From positions 1,735,501 through 1,799,500 of the forward strand of contig NZ_CP137559.1 of the NCBI RefSeq assembly GCF_019249725.2: DNA of 64,000 nt. The letters are read 5' to 3'. Shown one piece after another: positions 53,844 through 62,488 of this stretch. This DNA comes from Segatella hominis. Lineage in GTDB: Bacteria; Bacteroidota; Bacteroidia; Bacteroidales; Bacteroidaceae. Each line of letters opens with the position of its first letter. The first letter of the stretch is position 1. Below the pieces are notes generated by a model. The model was not told where the DNA came from and made no database searches. It was given only the letters and a program-made list of their open reading frames with translations. The position numbers and the translations under genes are program-made.

Positions 53844-54856
53844 AAAGAAGTTTCTATCTGTTCAATCCAGGCATCATGGAACGCAGAGATAATACGCTGA
53901 AGTTCACGCCTGTTATCGTGAATGAAGATAATGAAGAAATCAAGCAGCAACCTCGATACATTCCTATTGAGGATGTTGCGGAACTGTATGCCTTTGGAAG
54001 TCTGCGGGCAAATAGCGCTTTGTTCAACTTTCTGGGACAGAAAGGTATTCCTGTCCACTTCTTCGACTATTATGAGAACTATACCGGAAGCTTCATGCCA
54101 AGGGAAAGTCTTCTTTCTGGCAAGGCGTTGTTGGCACAAACATCTGCGTACCAAAACAAGAAGAAAAGAGTTGAATTGGCTCGAAAATTCATTCAGGGAG
54201 CAGCTTGGAATATGGTTATGAACCTCAACTATTATAATCGTAGAGGAAAAGACCTGCAGGATATTATCGATACCATTAAGAGATTGAGTAATACTTTGCC
54301 AGATGCTAAGGCTGTAGATGAGATAATGGGAATTGAGGGAAATATCAGACAGGCTTATTATGCAGCATTCGATATTATTCTCGATGATTTCAACATGGGG
54401 GCAAGAACCAAGCAACCGCCAGAGAACGAGGTAAATGCTCTCATTTCTTTTGGCAACATGATGTGTTATACTGAAACTCTCCGGGCTGTTCATCAAACTC
54501 AGCTCAATCCAACGATAAGCTTTCTGCATACTCCAGGAGAAAGGCGTTTTTCACTATGTCTTGATATATCCGAGATCTTCAAGCCTATTATCGTGGATAG
54601 AGTCATCTTCAAGGTACTCAATAAGCATGCTTTAAGCACCAGTCATTTTGATAAGAAACTCAACAAATGTCTTTTGAACGAAAAGGGAAAGAAGATTTTT
54701 GTAAAAGCTATGGAAGAGCGATATGACGAGACATTCCGTCATCGTTCTTTGGGACGCAATGTAAGCTATAAGCATCTTATAAAACTTGAATGCTATAAGC
54801 TACTGAAAGATATTTTGGGAATAGAAGAATATAAACCTTTTAAAATGTATTGGTGA
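53840..54856 (+). CDS. cas1: Cas1 integrase
   Basis: The 338-residue integrase, with Cas2, inserts new spacers next to the leader. Catalytic residues are visible as E166 (GIEGNIRQAYY), H230 (SFLHTPGERRFS) and the acidic DISEIFKP segment (D242/E245). I start at ATG 53840 because it overlaps the cas4 stop as ATGA and gives the normal N-terminus MKRSFYLFNPG. Confidence 0.96.
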   Translation: MKRSFYLFNPGIMERRDNTLKFTPVIVNEDNEEIKQQPRYIPIEDVAELYAFGSLRANSALFNFLGQKGIPVHFFDYYENYTGSFMPRESLLSGKALLAQTSAYQNKKKRVELARKFIQGAAWNMVMNLNYYNRRGKDLQDIIDTIKRLSNTLPDAKAVDEIMGIEGNIRQAYYAAFDIILDDFNMGARTKQPPENEVNALISFGNMMCYTETLRAVHQTQLNPTISFLHTPGERRFSLCLDISEIFKPIIVDRVIFKVLNKHALSTSHFDKKLNKCLLNEKGKKIFVKAMEERYDETFRHRSLGRNVSYKHLIKLECYKLLKDILGIEEYKPFKMYW

Positions 54857-54857
54857 T

Positions 54858-55121
54858 ATGTATGTGATTATAGTTTACGATGTAGGTGAGAAGCGAGTTG
54901 GCAAAATGTTGAAGCTTTGCCGTCAGTATTTGTGTTGGATTCAGAACTCAGTTTTGGAGGGAGAATTATCTGAAGCTAAACTTCGTGAATTGCAAATGAA
55001 GATGAAAGCTATCATTGATGAATCCGAGGATAGTGTCATTGTTTTCACCAATAAAATGGGGTATAATATGAACAAACAGATTCTTGGAAAAGAAAGAATG
55101 ACTACCGATAATTTCTTATAA
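54858..55121 (+). CDS. cas2: Cas2
   Basis: The 87-residue ferredoxin-fold protein forms the centre of the Cas1-Cas2 complex. It has the usual YVIIVYDVGEKRVGK start with the conserved Asp and the ILCWIQNSVLEGEL-like strand (here YLCWIQNSVLEGEL). It starts 1 bp after cas1 and ends 214 bp before the first repeat. Confidence 0.95.
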   Translation: MYVIIVYDVGEKRVGKMLKLCRQYLCWIQNSVLEGELSEAKLRELQMKMKAIIDESEDSVIVFTNKMGYNMNKQILGKERMTTDNFL

Positions 55122-55335
55122 AGAGTTGTCGATGTGGTTCTATTTTGCCGTTTTGAGTTCGGCAAAACCTCCGAAAGTGTTCTTTGACTTATTGAAACCT
55201 CCATAAATAGGCAGGTTGTCGTAAGGCCGCAGAAAAAATATCTTTAGGCATCGACATTTTTCTGAAGATTTTTTTGTATTTTTGCACCCGCAAACCTATA
55301 AAGTCTTCGGGGTTTGTATGCCTTAGACTTAACGG
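55122..55335 (+). promoter_or_regulatory. CRISPR leader
   Basis: This noncoding stretch separates cas2 from the first repeat. A -7 element TATTTTTGC lies at 55277-55285, about 50 bp before the array, so transcription can start independently of the cas operon. CAAACC (55290-55295) and GGTTTG (55312-55317) could form a stem in the 5' end of the pre-crRNA. An earlier TATCTTTA is a weaker match. Confidence 0.7.
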
Positions 55336-57438
55336 GTTTTAATCGTACCTTTATGGAATTGAAATAGATGGTAGCGAAGGGCGAAAAAGTGTACTTTGGG
55401 TTTTAATCGTACCTTTATGGAATTGAAATGTCGATGGCGAGCGCTGGCGATGGTTCGGACGGGAGTTTTAATCGTACCTTTATGGAATTGAAATACCGAC
55501 CGCAGCAGCATAGCCAGGGGCACCGGGTGTTTTAATCGTACCTTTATGGAATTGAAATCAACGCAAATATATAGCTGATAGGTATCATTTACCGTTTTAA
55601 TCGTACCTTTATGGAATTGAAATCTGCGCGCAAATCATGCACAAAAGAAACTAATGAGTTTTAATCGTACCTTTATGGAATTGAAATTGTAGGGATAATC
55701 TTGCTATCGTGCTGGTGGGTGTGTTTTAATCGTACCTTTATGGAATTGAAATCTGGCAGGAATGGTGGAATATAGGCGGTATCAAAGTTTTAATCGTACC
55801 TTTATGGAATTGAAATTGCGAAGACTGGAAGGCATTACTCCATCCTTCTTCATCGTTTTAATCGTACCTTTATGGAATTGAAATTTTGCCGAAGTCGGTA
55901 CAACGGCGCACAACGGTTGTTTTAATCGTACCTTTATGGAATTGAAATAGCGTAGGGATTGTGTAGGGCTACATATCAGTTTGTTTTAATCGTACCTTTA
56001 TGGAATTGAAATTAAATATCACCTGTAGGCGCCTGCTCAGTGGTAGCGTTTTAATCGTACCTTTATGGAATTGAAATTTCATGACGTTATTAGAGAGTGC
56101 TCGAACGATAAGTTTTAATCGTACCTTTATGGAATTGAAATGAAGAGGCAAGAAGAACACCGCTACACCGATGGTGGAGTTTTAATCGTACCTTTATGGA
56201 ATTGAAATGTTTTATCTCTTTTAGGAAACTTCCAAGACCGAGAAGTTTTAATCGTACCTTTATGGAATTGAAATGTACGTATTTATAATAAGTATTTAGG
56301 CGATTATGTTGTTTTAATCGTACCTTTATGGAATTGAAATTGAATTGTTATTTCCGACTTTACATTTCACGTGAGTTTTAATCGTACCTTTATGGAATTG
56401 AAATTTGATATAGAAAAGCCGCTTTTGAACTTTAAATATGTTTTAATCGTACCTTTATGGAATTGAAATCCATTACCTTCCGTGAATATATCGCACGAAT
56501 TTTCTGTTTTAATCGTACCTTTATGGAATTGAAATTATGAATATTCAAACCATCAGCAACCGTCTTATTAGTTTTAATCGTACCTTTATGGAATTGAAAT
56601 TTTTTAAGGATATTGCCTACCGGCGGTTTTCTTTCGTTTTAATCGTACCTTTATGGAATTGAAATGATATTTAGAATTATACTGAGATTCTAAATCTATT
56701 GCGTTTTAATCGTACCTTTATGGAATTGAAATGGAGCAACTGAAAAAACATCAGAATGCGACAAGTCAGTTTTAATCGTACCTTTATGGAATTGAAATTC
56801 ACGAGGATAGTTACGGTTTAATTTCCAAACATGTTTTAATCGTACCTTTATGGAATTGAAATATGCGAGCATAGGCTCGTAGATTGCTCGTAGATTGGTT
56901 TTAATCGTACCTTTATGGAATTGAAATTGGAGAGGTTTTACCGAAAGAGAGTGTCACGGATGAGTTTTAATCGTACCTTTATGGAATTGAAATCTACTAC
57001 CCTCTGGCTTAACAACTTTGATGGCGAGTTTTAATCGTACCTTTATGAAATTGAAATTCAAATACTCGATCTCTTAAATTAAAGTCGAGCCAAGTTTTAA
57101 TCGTACCTTTATGGAATTGAAATAGGGATATCTGCTCCACGCAGGGCTTGGAGGAAACGTTTTAATCGTACCTTTATGGAATTGAAATCTCTGTTGCTTC
57201 GCCATATCAGCAGACAAAAGAGAGTTTTAATCGTACCTTTATGGAATTGAAATTATCCGCTTGTGCAGGAAGTATATGCTCATTAGTAAGTTTTAATCGT
57301 ACCTTTATGGAATTGAAATAGAATCAGGAAAGAATGTCGTACACTCAGGAAGCGTTTTAATCGTACCTTTATGGAATTGAAATTTGCTTAGTTATGGCTA
57401 CCTTGGAGAAGTCCGCCAGTTTAATCGTACCTTTATGG
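55336..57438 (+). CRISPR. type I-B CRISPR array, 32 full repeats plus a degenerate end repeat, 32 spacers
   Basis: The 30-bp repeat begins GTTTTAATCGTACC, continues TTTATGGA and ends ATTGAAAT, the Cas6 handle. I count repeats starting at 55336, 55400, 55465 and on to 57354; spacers are 34-38 bp, mostly 34-36. The repeat at 57028 has one change (GGAATT to GAAATT). The last, 57419-57438, has lost a T and its final third, then runs into an ATPase fragment. Repeat drift at the far end and cas genes on the near side put the leader on the left. No spacer recognisably matches this window. Confidence 0.97.
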
Positions 57439-57439
57439 C

Positions 57440-57574
57440 AAACCTTATTATATAGTCTTGGACGAGGTGCAACTTGTAGAAGAATTTGTGGAGGTGATTC
57501 TTAGCTTGACGCGAGTGTTGACGGTTGGACTCTTAGATTTTCTGACAGACAAGGATTTGTTGGAGCAAGGTTAA
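57440..57574 (+). pseudogene. AAA_14-type ATPase fragment
   Basis: Directly after the broken last repeat the frame reads KPYYIVLDEVQLVEEFVEVI, then LSLT, which is the Walker B region of the AAA/DUF4143 ATPases common in Bacteroidota. The Walker A part and everything after TDKDLLEQG (stop at 57572-57574) are missing, and the segment after LSLT looks degraded. The next 200 bp (57575-57776) hold no recognisable gene, only an AAGCGTG/CACGCTT inverted repeat at 57721-57767. Confidence 0.6.
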
Positions 57575-57776
57575 TCGTCAATGCCGGCTAAATGACTATA
57601 TGAGTTACTTAAAAGTCCCTTTTAATAATTGGTTCAATTCCAGTAGATTACCCTTTGGTATGCTTGAATACCCACTCCAAACGTTCGGTGGTATAGCTTT
57701 TCTTGCATACAAGAGTAAATAAGCGTGGCTACAAAACGAAGACTAAAGCCTCCTTGTAAACACGCTTTTATATTCT

Positions 57777-57997
57777 CTATATCCAACAAGGAACGTACCC
57801 TTGTTTATTTATTCCCCCACCCCCTTTCTCAAAATAGGGAGCTAATTCCTTCTTCACATCGAAACAAGGACAGGCTTTGGCAGAAAACTCGTTGTGACCG
57901 TGGATGGTCGCTTCGGGGAATTCCTCCTTCAGCTGACCGATGAGATCCAACAGGGCAGCCTTCTGGTCAATGTAGGTAAGCAAATTATCCAATGATA
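57777..57997 (-). pseudogene. N-acetylmuramoyl-L-alanine amidase, 3' fragment (right copy)
   Basis: The minus frame reads YIDQKAALLDLIGQLKEEF, then ATIHGHNEFSAKACPCFDVK, the C-terminal part of a T7-lysozyme-like amidase. It is longer than the left copy. One extra C in the run near 57815 shifts the old stop, so the frame runs on to 57777 with an unrelated tail. The N-terminal half with the first zinc His is absent. Homology to the left copy covers about 57793-57935. Confidence 0.75.
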
Positions 57998-58318
57998 GCT
58001 TTAATCCAGATGATACCATTTCTTTCGGACAAAGCTGTATAATATCATAGGTAATAACCTTAGCATATTTCTATAGACAAAGTCTGATATATACAAGGTA
58101 AGTATCTATTATTAGTTGATTATCAATGTTATACGCTCTAAACGGTAGAAAAGTGGCAATATGGATTCTGTGTATATACGAAAAGCGTGAGATTTAACGT
58201 ATTTAACTTTCGATTACATTAAAAACTACAGAATAGTGATCGGATGGGGCGTTTCAACCGCACCCATAATGTGACAAACAAGAGTTATCCAATGATATTT
58301 CAGGGGGTACGGTTGAAA
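57998..58318. other. intergenic debris between amidase fragment and truncated secreted gene
   Basis: No gene is recognised. TTATCCAATGATA occurs at 57985-57997 and again exactly 300 bp on at 58285-58297. GTTTCAACCG (58251-58260) is repeated inverted at 58310-58319. Confidence 0.5.
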
Positions 58319-58489
58319 CTACTCCCTCAAAGGATGTGATTGCCAATCATCCCCTTTTATTCTATAAGTAAACATCGCACGATTCTTATCATATATTGTC
58401 TGAGCATCCATTGTGTTACTCGTTAGCAATATGAGAACGAGTAACGCAATGGATTTATATTTATTTGTATATGTTCTGAACACATTCAT
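58319..58489 (-). CDS. short secreted protein, possibly the 5' remnant of a larger gene
   Basis: A 56-residue minus-strand frame opens at ATG 58487-58489 with a clear signal peptide (KSIALLVLILLTSNTMDAQ) and ends after FTYRIKGDDWQSHPLRE. The signal region coincides with a 17-bp inverted repeat (58408-58424 / 58436-58452, one mismatch). It begins 26 bp after the subtilase remnant in the same direction. It may be a real small secreted protein or the front end of a gene cut off at 58319. Confidence 0.4.
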   Translation of the reverse strand: MNVFRTYTNKYKSIALLVLILLTSNTMDAQTIYDKNRAMFTYRIKGDDWQSHPLRE

Positions 58490-58515
58490 AAATCGCTGTT
58501 AATTCTTCGCATTGT

Positions 58516-58880
58516 TTATCTTGGGGTATTGATTAGTGCTTGTTCTGCATTGATGAGACCATAACCATAATAACTATTCCAAGTACCGTTTTTACGTGTC
58601 TCATTATATTTATTTGGCCCAACTTTCTTTGTATTGTTTTCTATGATGTCATTAACTTGTGTTACGGTAAGACGGGGGATTTCGTTCAAGAATGAGAGCC
58701 GCCAAACCTGCTACATGTGGACAGGCCATTGATGTACCATCCTTAAGGCCGGTTTCGTTATTAGGCAGTGTAGACAACACATCAACACCAGGAGCAACCA
58801 CATCTAGCTTATCTCCGGTTTGAGAAAAATAAGAAATATTTCCATTTGAACAAAGTGCGCCAACAGTAATTACTAAAGTT
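58516..58880 (-). pseudogene. subtilisin-like (S8) serine protease remnant
   Basis: The minus strand encodes VITVGALCSNGNISYFSQTG, then LDVVAPGVDVLSTLPNNETG and the Ser-site block GTSMACPHVAGLAALIL. One extra T in ATTCTTGAACG breaks the frame. Past it the other frame continues with TVTQVNDIIENNTKKVG and YYGYGLINAEQAL to a stop at 58516-58518. The Asp and His parts of the triad lie upstream and are gone; the gene is cut at a 44-bp hairpin. Confidence 0.8.
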
Positions 58881-58915
58881 TCCCACCCCTTTATTTAGGG
58901 GTGGGAAACTTTAGT
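58872..58915. repeat. 44-bp perfect palindrome
   Basis: ACTAAAGTTTCCCACCCC (58872-58889), loop TTTATTTA, GGGGTGGGAAACTTTAGT (58898-58915). It marks the join between the subtilase remnant and the stop of the next gene. The outer ACTAAAGTTTC resembles the ends of the IS4-family element at 20200. It could serve as a terminator but lacks a T-run. Confidence 0.85.
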
Positions 58916-59735
58916 TACTTAACTGCGATCTTATACGTTTTACCATTTATGGACAGAAGATAAACTCCAAATGTCGGTACAGAAATAGAGACGTTTCCTT
59001 CCGATGTTTTTGTGTTGTATATCATTGTCCCATCAAGGGAGAACAGTTTTATATTACATCCCTTAAAAAATTGTCCTATTGATATGACACCATTTGTTGA
59101 GTTTATCGATACTTCACGGTTCTCAATCTCAACAATGCCACTGCTGCTCCCAATCTCCATTACATTGCGTTGATTGACAACAACATCTCCTTCTTTGGAA
59201 ACGATTGTTCCTTCGGGTATAATTATAGTATATCCCTTTTCCGAGATAAGCGGAATGTTCTCGAAATCCGCAGCCAACACCCAGTCCCCATTTTCTTCCG
59301 AAATTGTCGGTACAACTTCCTTGACTGTGAGATTTTCATTCTCGATGTTAAGCTTGATAATCGGATTTGCGGAAAGGGCAATCGGACGGTCATAATAGAA
59401 TTTTACTTCCCCAAGCACATCCGTGGTATGGTTGTCAAAGAGACTGCACCAAGTGTACTGGATTGGCTTCACCGGCTCTGTGTAACCGCCTATGAAGTTG
59501 ACGATTGCTTCTTCATTTACAATATCCGTACGATATAGGGCACTTGTACTACCCGCAGGCAATTGAATCGAGTATCTCACTCCATTCTCGAAATTTATGT
59601 TTTCGCCAAAATCAATTCCTGCATAACCGAGATTCCAATCCCAGCTTACATCGCAGTCATATTCTCTAACAGGAACCCCTTCACGAAGGAGTATCGCCTT
59701 CCCGCCATCGACGGGTGCAGTTTCGCCCATGGTGC
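58915..59735 (-). pseudogene. secreted protein, 3' fragment with C-terminal sorting domain
   Basis: The frame ends at TAA 58915-58917. Its last about 75 residues (ISIGQFFKGCNIKLFSLDG to GVYLLSINGKTYKIAVK) look like a type A sorting domain of the type IX secretion route. Ahead of it are beta-sandwich segments (LREGVPVREYD, WDWNLGYAGIDFG). The open frame runs to 59808, but beyond about 59735 it is only the reverse of the neighbouring plus-strand gene, so the true N-terminus with its signal peptide is missing. Confidence 0.6.
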
Positions 59736-60228
59736 AGACGACGGTGACGGTGTGTTTGCCTGGGTGCACAGCCGCAACGACTACGGCAAGACCAAGGTAT
59801 CGACCCAATACCTCATCGACAACAACAGCATGTTGGCGGCATACAAGACGGACGATGCGTTCACCAAGGCTTGCAAGAGCTACGGCAGCAGCGCCGATGT
59901 GTTCCTCACTCCCGACGATAACGGTTCGGTAGCTCCCGTCGCTCCTGCTGTTCCCGATGTACTCCCTACCGATGGGAAGTTTGAGGTCAAGCTCATCGCC
60001 AATCCCTCTATCGGTGGTTCGGTGACCGGTGCCGTTCGCTGCCCTGCCGGTCAGTCGGTGGAGATCAGCGCCTCGCCAGCCGAAGGTTACCAGTTCAACC
60101 GATGGAGCGATGGCAACACCAATGCCTCACGTAGCGTAACGCTCAATTCCAACACCACCCTCACTGCCTACTTCAAGTCGGACAGCGACACTGGAGATCA
60201 GAATCCCAGTGGTTCATTGGAGGGCTGA
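59710..60228 (+). pseudogene. secreted/surface protein 3' fragment with an InlB-like B-repeat
   Basis: The plus frame from about VFAWVHSRNDYGKTKVSTQY to the stop at 60226-60228 ends in a divergent InlB B-repeat (ANPSIGGSVTGAVRCPAGQS, then GYQFNRWSDGNTN and TLTAYF). The N-terminus is lost at the head-to-head join with the minus-strand fragment. The region is clearly richer in G and C than the sequence to its left, which points to a different origin. The middle domain is not recognised. Confidence 0.6.
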
Positions 60229-60233
60229 ACCAC

Positions 60234-60265
60234 AGAGTCCTGCGGCACGTCCGCGGGACTCTTTA
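60234..60265 (+). terminator. stem-loop after the InlB-repeat fragment
   Basis: AGAGTCC-T-GCGG (60234-60245), loop CACGT, CCGC-G-GGACTCT (60251-60262), then TTAA. The T-tail is short. Confidence 0.6.
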
Positions 60266-60309
60266 ACACCCACTTTTAGCGTATAAAAATATACTCAATA
60301 AACTTACAT

Positions 60310-62460
60310 TCATTTCGCTATTACCATCTGCTTATCAGCGAAAGCGCTACAAGCGTCAACCAAAGCCAACAGTTTGCTCCAGTTTGAGACAGGTTCCACT
60401 CTATGAGCAAAACATTTGCGCACATACACTTTTACACTTTCATTTCCAGCGGTAGCCTTAACCGTGAATTCTCCACACTCATTAGCCACCGAAGTCTCAA
60501 TCTTCTTTAATGCTTCAGCAGAGACCTTATATCCTTGCGGCAACGGAATCTCTATATTCCATTCATCAGCAAACGCCATCTTGCGCCAAACATCATCGAT
60601 ACGCTCTCGATCCTTGCCTTCTATTTTCAACGAACTTCCTATTAACTTACCTACCGACAACAAATAGTTATTTCCAGCGCGTTTCACCATTCCATCCATC
60701 ACATAATCTACATGATAAACAAAGTTAGAACTATCTCGACGGATTCCCACGCAATCTACTCCATAGCCACCGACTTGCACAGGATTACCATCGTGATAAC
60801 TACTGATTTCAGCCTTAAACGGATCTATGGCATTTTTCCGAAATTCATTGAAAGCTCCTTTTAATTCAGCAGATTCCTTCTTAGTATAACAAGAGTACGG
60901 ATCTTTGTCGTCGTATTTCAAATATCGCCAATAAGCTTCAAGTTGGCTTGAACCAAAAAGCGTGTTATCAGGACTCACCAAAGACTGACCGTACATTTTC
61001 TGTTCACCCGAATAAGTTACCTTCCTACTGATATCAAGTTTAGTACCATCAAGTTTAACCACCATATCAGTCACCGACTTATTGTCTTCAGCTTGACTCA
61101 CAGGTATCGTTATTTGTTCCTCGGAATCTTGCATATACGCCTTTCTTCCTTGATATATATAAGGTATCTCGGAAGCAACCTTAGGATAAGTACCAGGGAA
61201 ATAATACAAGTTAGTTCCCTTGAGACGGAAGAACCAAGTGGTGGAATTGTAATTGATCAACTGATCCACTGGAAGTGCTCCGAGAGGTGTCGTGATGCCC
61301 ATCTCCAATTCTACTCCTAACTTACGCAAGTAGTTGGGTACTTTATTAAAAGCCCTCTGAGAAGATCCCCAACTAATATACTCAAAAGAATAAATACGGT
61401 CAGCTTTCTCCTCGGCAGACATCCCCTCTTTTTTGGCAGACTTGAAGACGCTCTTATACGTACTAGGAAGACCAGCAGGAGAATATCCCCCCTTAGACAC
61501 ATAAGTCTTCATCAGTTTCCAGTCATCCTGCAGAATAGGTGCCACATCCGGATTGGCACGAACACCCTTCTGGCGCATGGCCTTCTCTACGATGACCGTT
61601 TTGGTCTTGGTAGGAGTAATAAACATCATGATGTAAGGCGACTGAACGGTTGCATTGTACCATACGGAAGGTTCTGCATCCACAGGCTGGTCCATAGTCA
61701 GGTCGAGCACGGCATTCTTGTCCTTATCCGTTGTCTGCTTAAACTCGGGAGCACCATTCATGGAACGAAAAACTGTGGCAAGACTCTGATCTAACACACA
61801 ATGAATACGGCTATAGAGCACTGGCTCACTTTGGCGCAAGAAAAATACAAACGGATCCAACTGCTGTTCCTGAGTGTCTATCTGGTCTAACGAAAAGACA
61901 TCAATACAGTCGCCAATCTCCAAACCTGGCACCGCAATCTTCTGACTGAGTTCCTTGCCTTTCTTACCTTCCTTCACATCTACGTAATCGTCGAAATCCA
62001 CCACCTGCACCGTGCCGTCTTTCTTCAACACACGAATTCCCAAGATGGTATTGGTCGTATGATGATATCCGCCCTGCCATTTCTTCGATTTTGTAAGAAA
62101 AGAGAATTCTGAATAGTCCTTCAGGGCTTTCTTGTCGTTGATTTGTATCAGCATACGCTCCATATCCTCGCAATCTATCTGGCGTGTCAGTCTTCCACTG
62201 ATAAACAACTCTGTCGTAGCCTTGCGATGGTAATCGGTACTCAGTTCCTTGTAATAAGATAGAATCACCGCCGATTCCTTCTTGAATTTCTCGGGCACAG
62301 CACGTTTCTTGAAATCAACAGGCGTATTGTCCCATACTTCCTGGCGTACTTTTTGCGCCAACTTGAGATAATCAGCCTTGTTGTCGGCCTTAACCGACAA
62401 ACATACGAGTTGCATCATCAATAAGAAGAAAGCAACTCCCGCCATTCTTACATTCTTCAT
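60310..62460 (-). CDS. DUF3857-like secreted protein without transglutaminase core
   Basis: The 716 residues start with a signal peptide (GVAFFLLMMQLVCLSVKA). The first part carries DUF3857-type segments (TILGIRVLKKDGTVQVVDFDDYV, VPGLEIGDCIDVF). The middle and end are beta-rich, with DMVVKLDGTKLDISRKVTYSG resembling the segment before the C-terminus of such proteins. I cannot find the Cys-His-Asp pattern of a transglutaminase. It follows the next gene by 28 bp in the same direction, so the two likely act together at the envelope. Confidence 0.75.
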   Translation of the reverse strand: MKNVRMAGVAFFLLMMQLVCLSVKADNKADYLKLAQKVRQEVWDNTPVDFKKRAVPEKFKKESAVILSYYKELSTDYHRKATTELFISGRLTRQIDCEDMERMLIQINDKKALKDYSEFSFLTKSKKWQGGYHHTTNTILGIRVLKKDGTVQVVDFDDYVDVKEGKKGKELSQKIAVPGLEIGDCIDVFSLDQIDTQEQQLDPFVFFLRQSEPVLYSRIHCVLDQSLATVFRSMNGAPEFKQTTDKDKNAVLDLTMDQPVDAEPSVWYNATVQSPYIMMFITPTKTKTVIVEKAMRQKGVRANPDVAPILQDDWKLMKTYVSKGGYSPAGLPSTYKSVFKSAKKEGMSAEEKADRIYSFEYISWGSSQRAFNKVPNYLRKLGVELEMGITTPLGALPVDQLINYNSTTWFFRLKGTNLYYFPGTYPKVASEIPYIYQGRKAYMQDSEEQITIPVSQAEDNKSVTDMVVKLDGTKLDISRKVTYSGEQKMYGQSLVSPDNTLFGSSQLEAYWRYLKYDDKDPYSCYTKKESAELKGAFNEFRKNAIDPFKAEISSYHDGNPVQVGGYGVDCVGIRRDSSNFVYHVDYVMDGMVKRAGNNYLLSVGKLIGSSLKIEGKDRERIDDVWRKMAFADEWNIEIPLPQGYKVSAEALKKIETSVANECGEFTVKATAGNESVKVYVRKCFAHRVEPVSNWSKLLALVDACSAFADKQMVIAK

Positions 62461-62488
62461 AATCTCAACCTTTTAAAATATCAATTAC

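Noticed and set aside
55329..56160. Minus-strand frames within the CRISPR array
   Set aside because: They are built from translated repeats and have no independent support.
55366..57418. Self-targeting spacers
   Set aside because: Reading the spacers against this window by eye gave no match; the rest of the genome is not visible.
59736..59808. N-terminal part of the 297-residue minus frame
   Set aside because: It is the reverse of the GC-rich plus-strand fragment and does not look like a signal peptide or domain.
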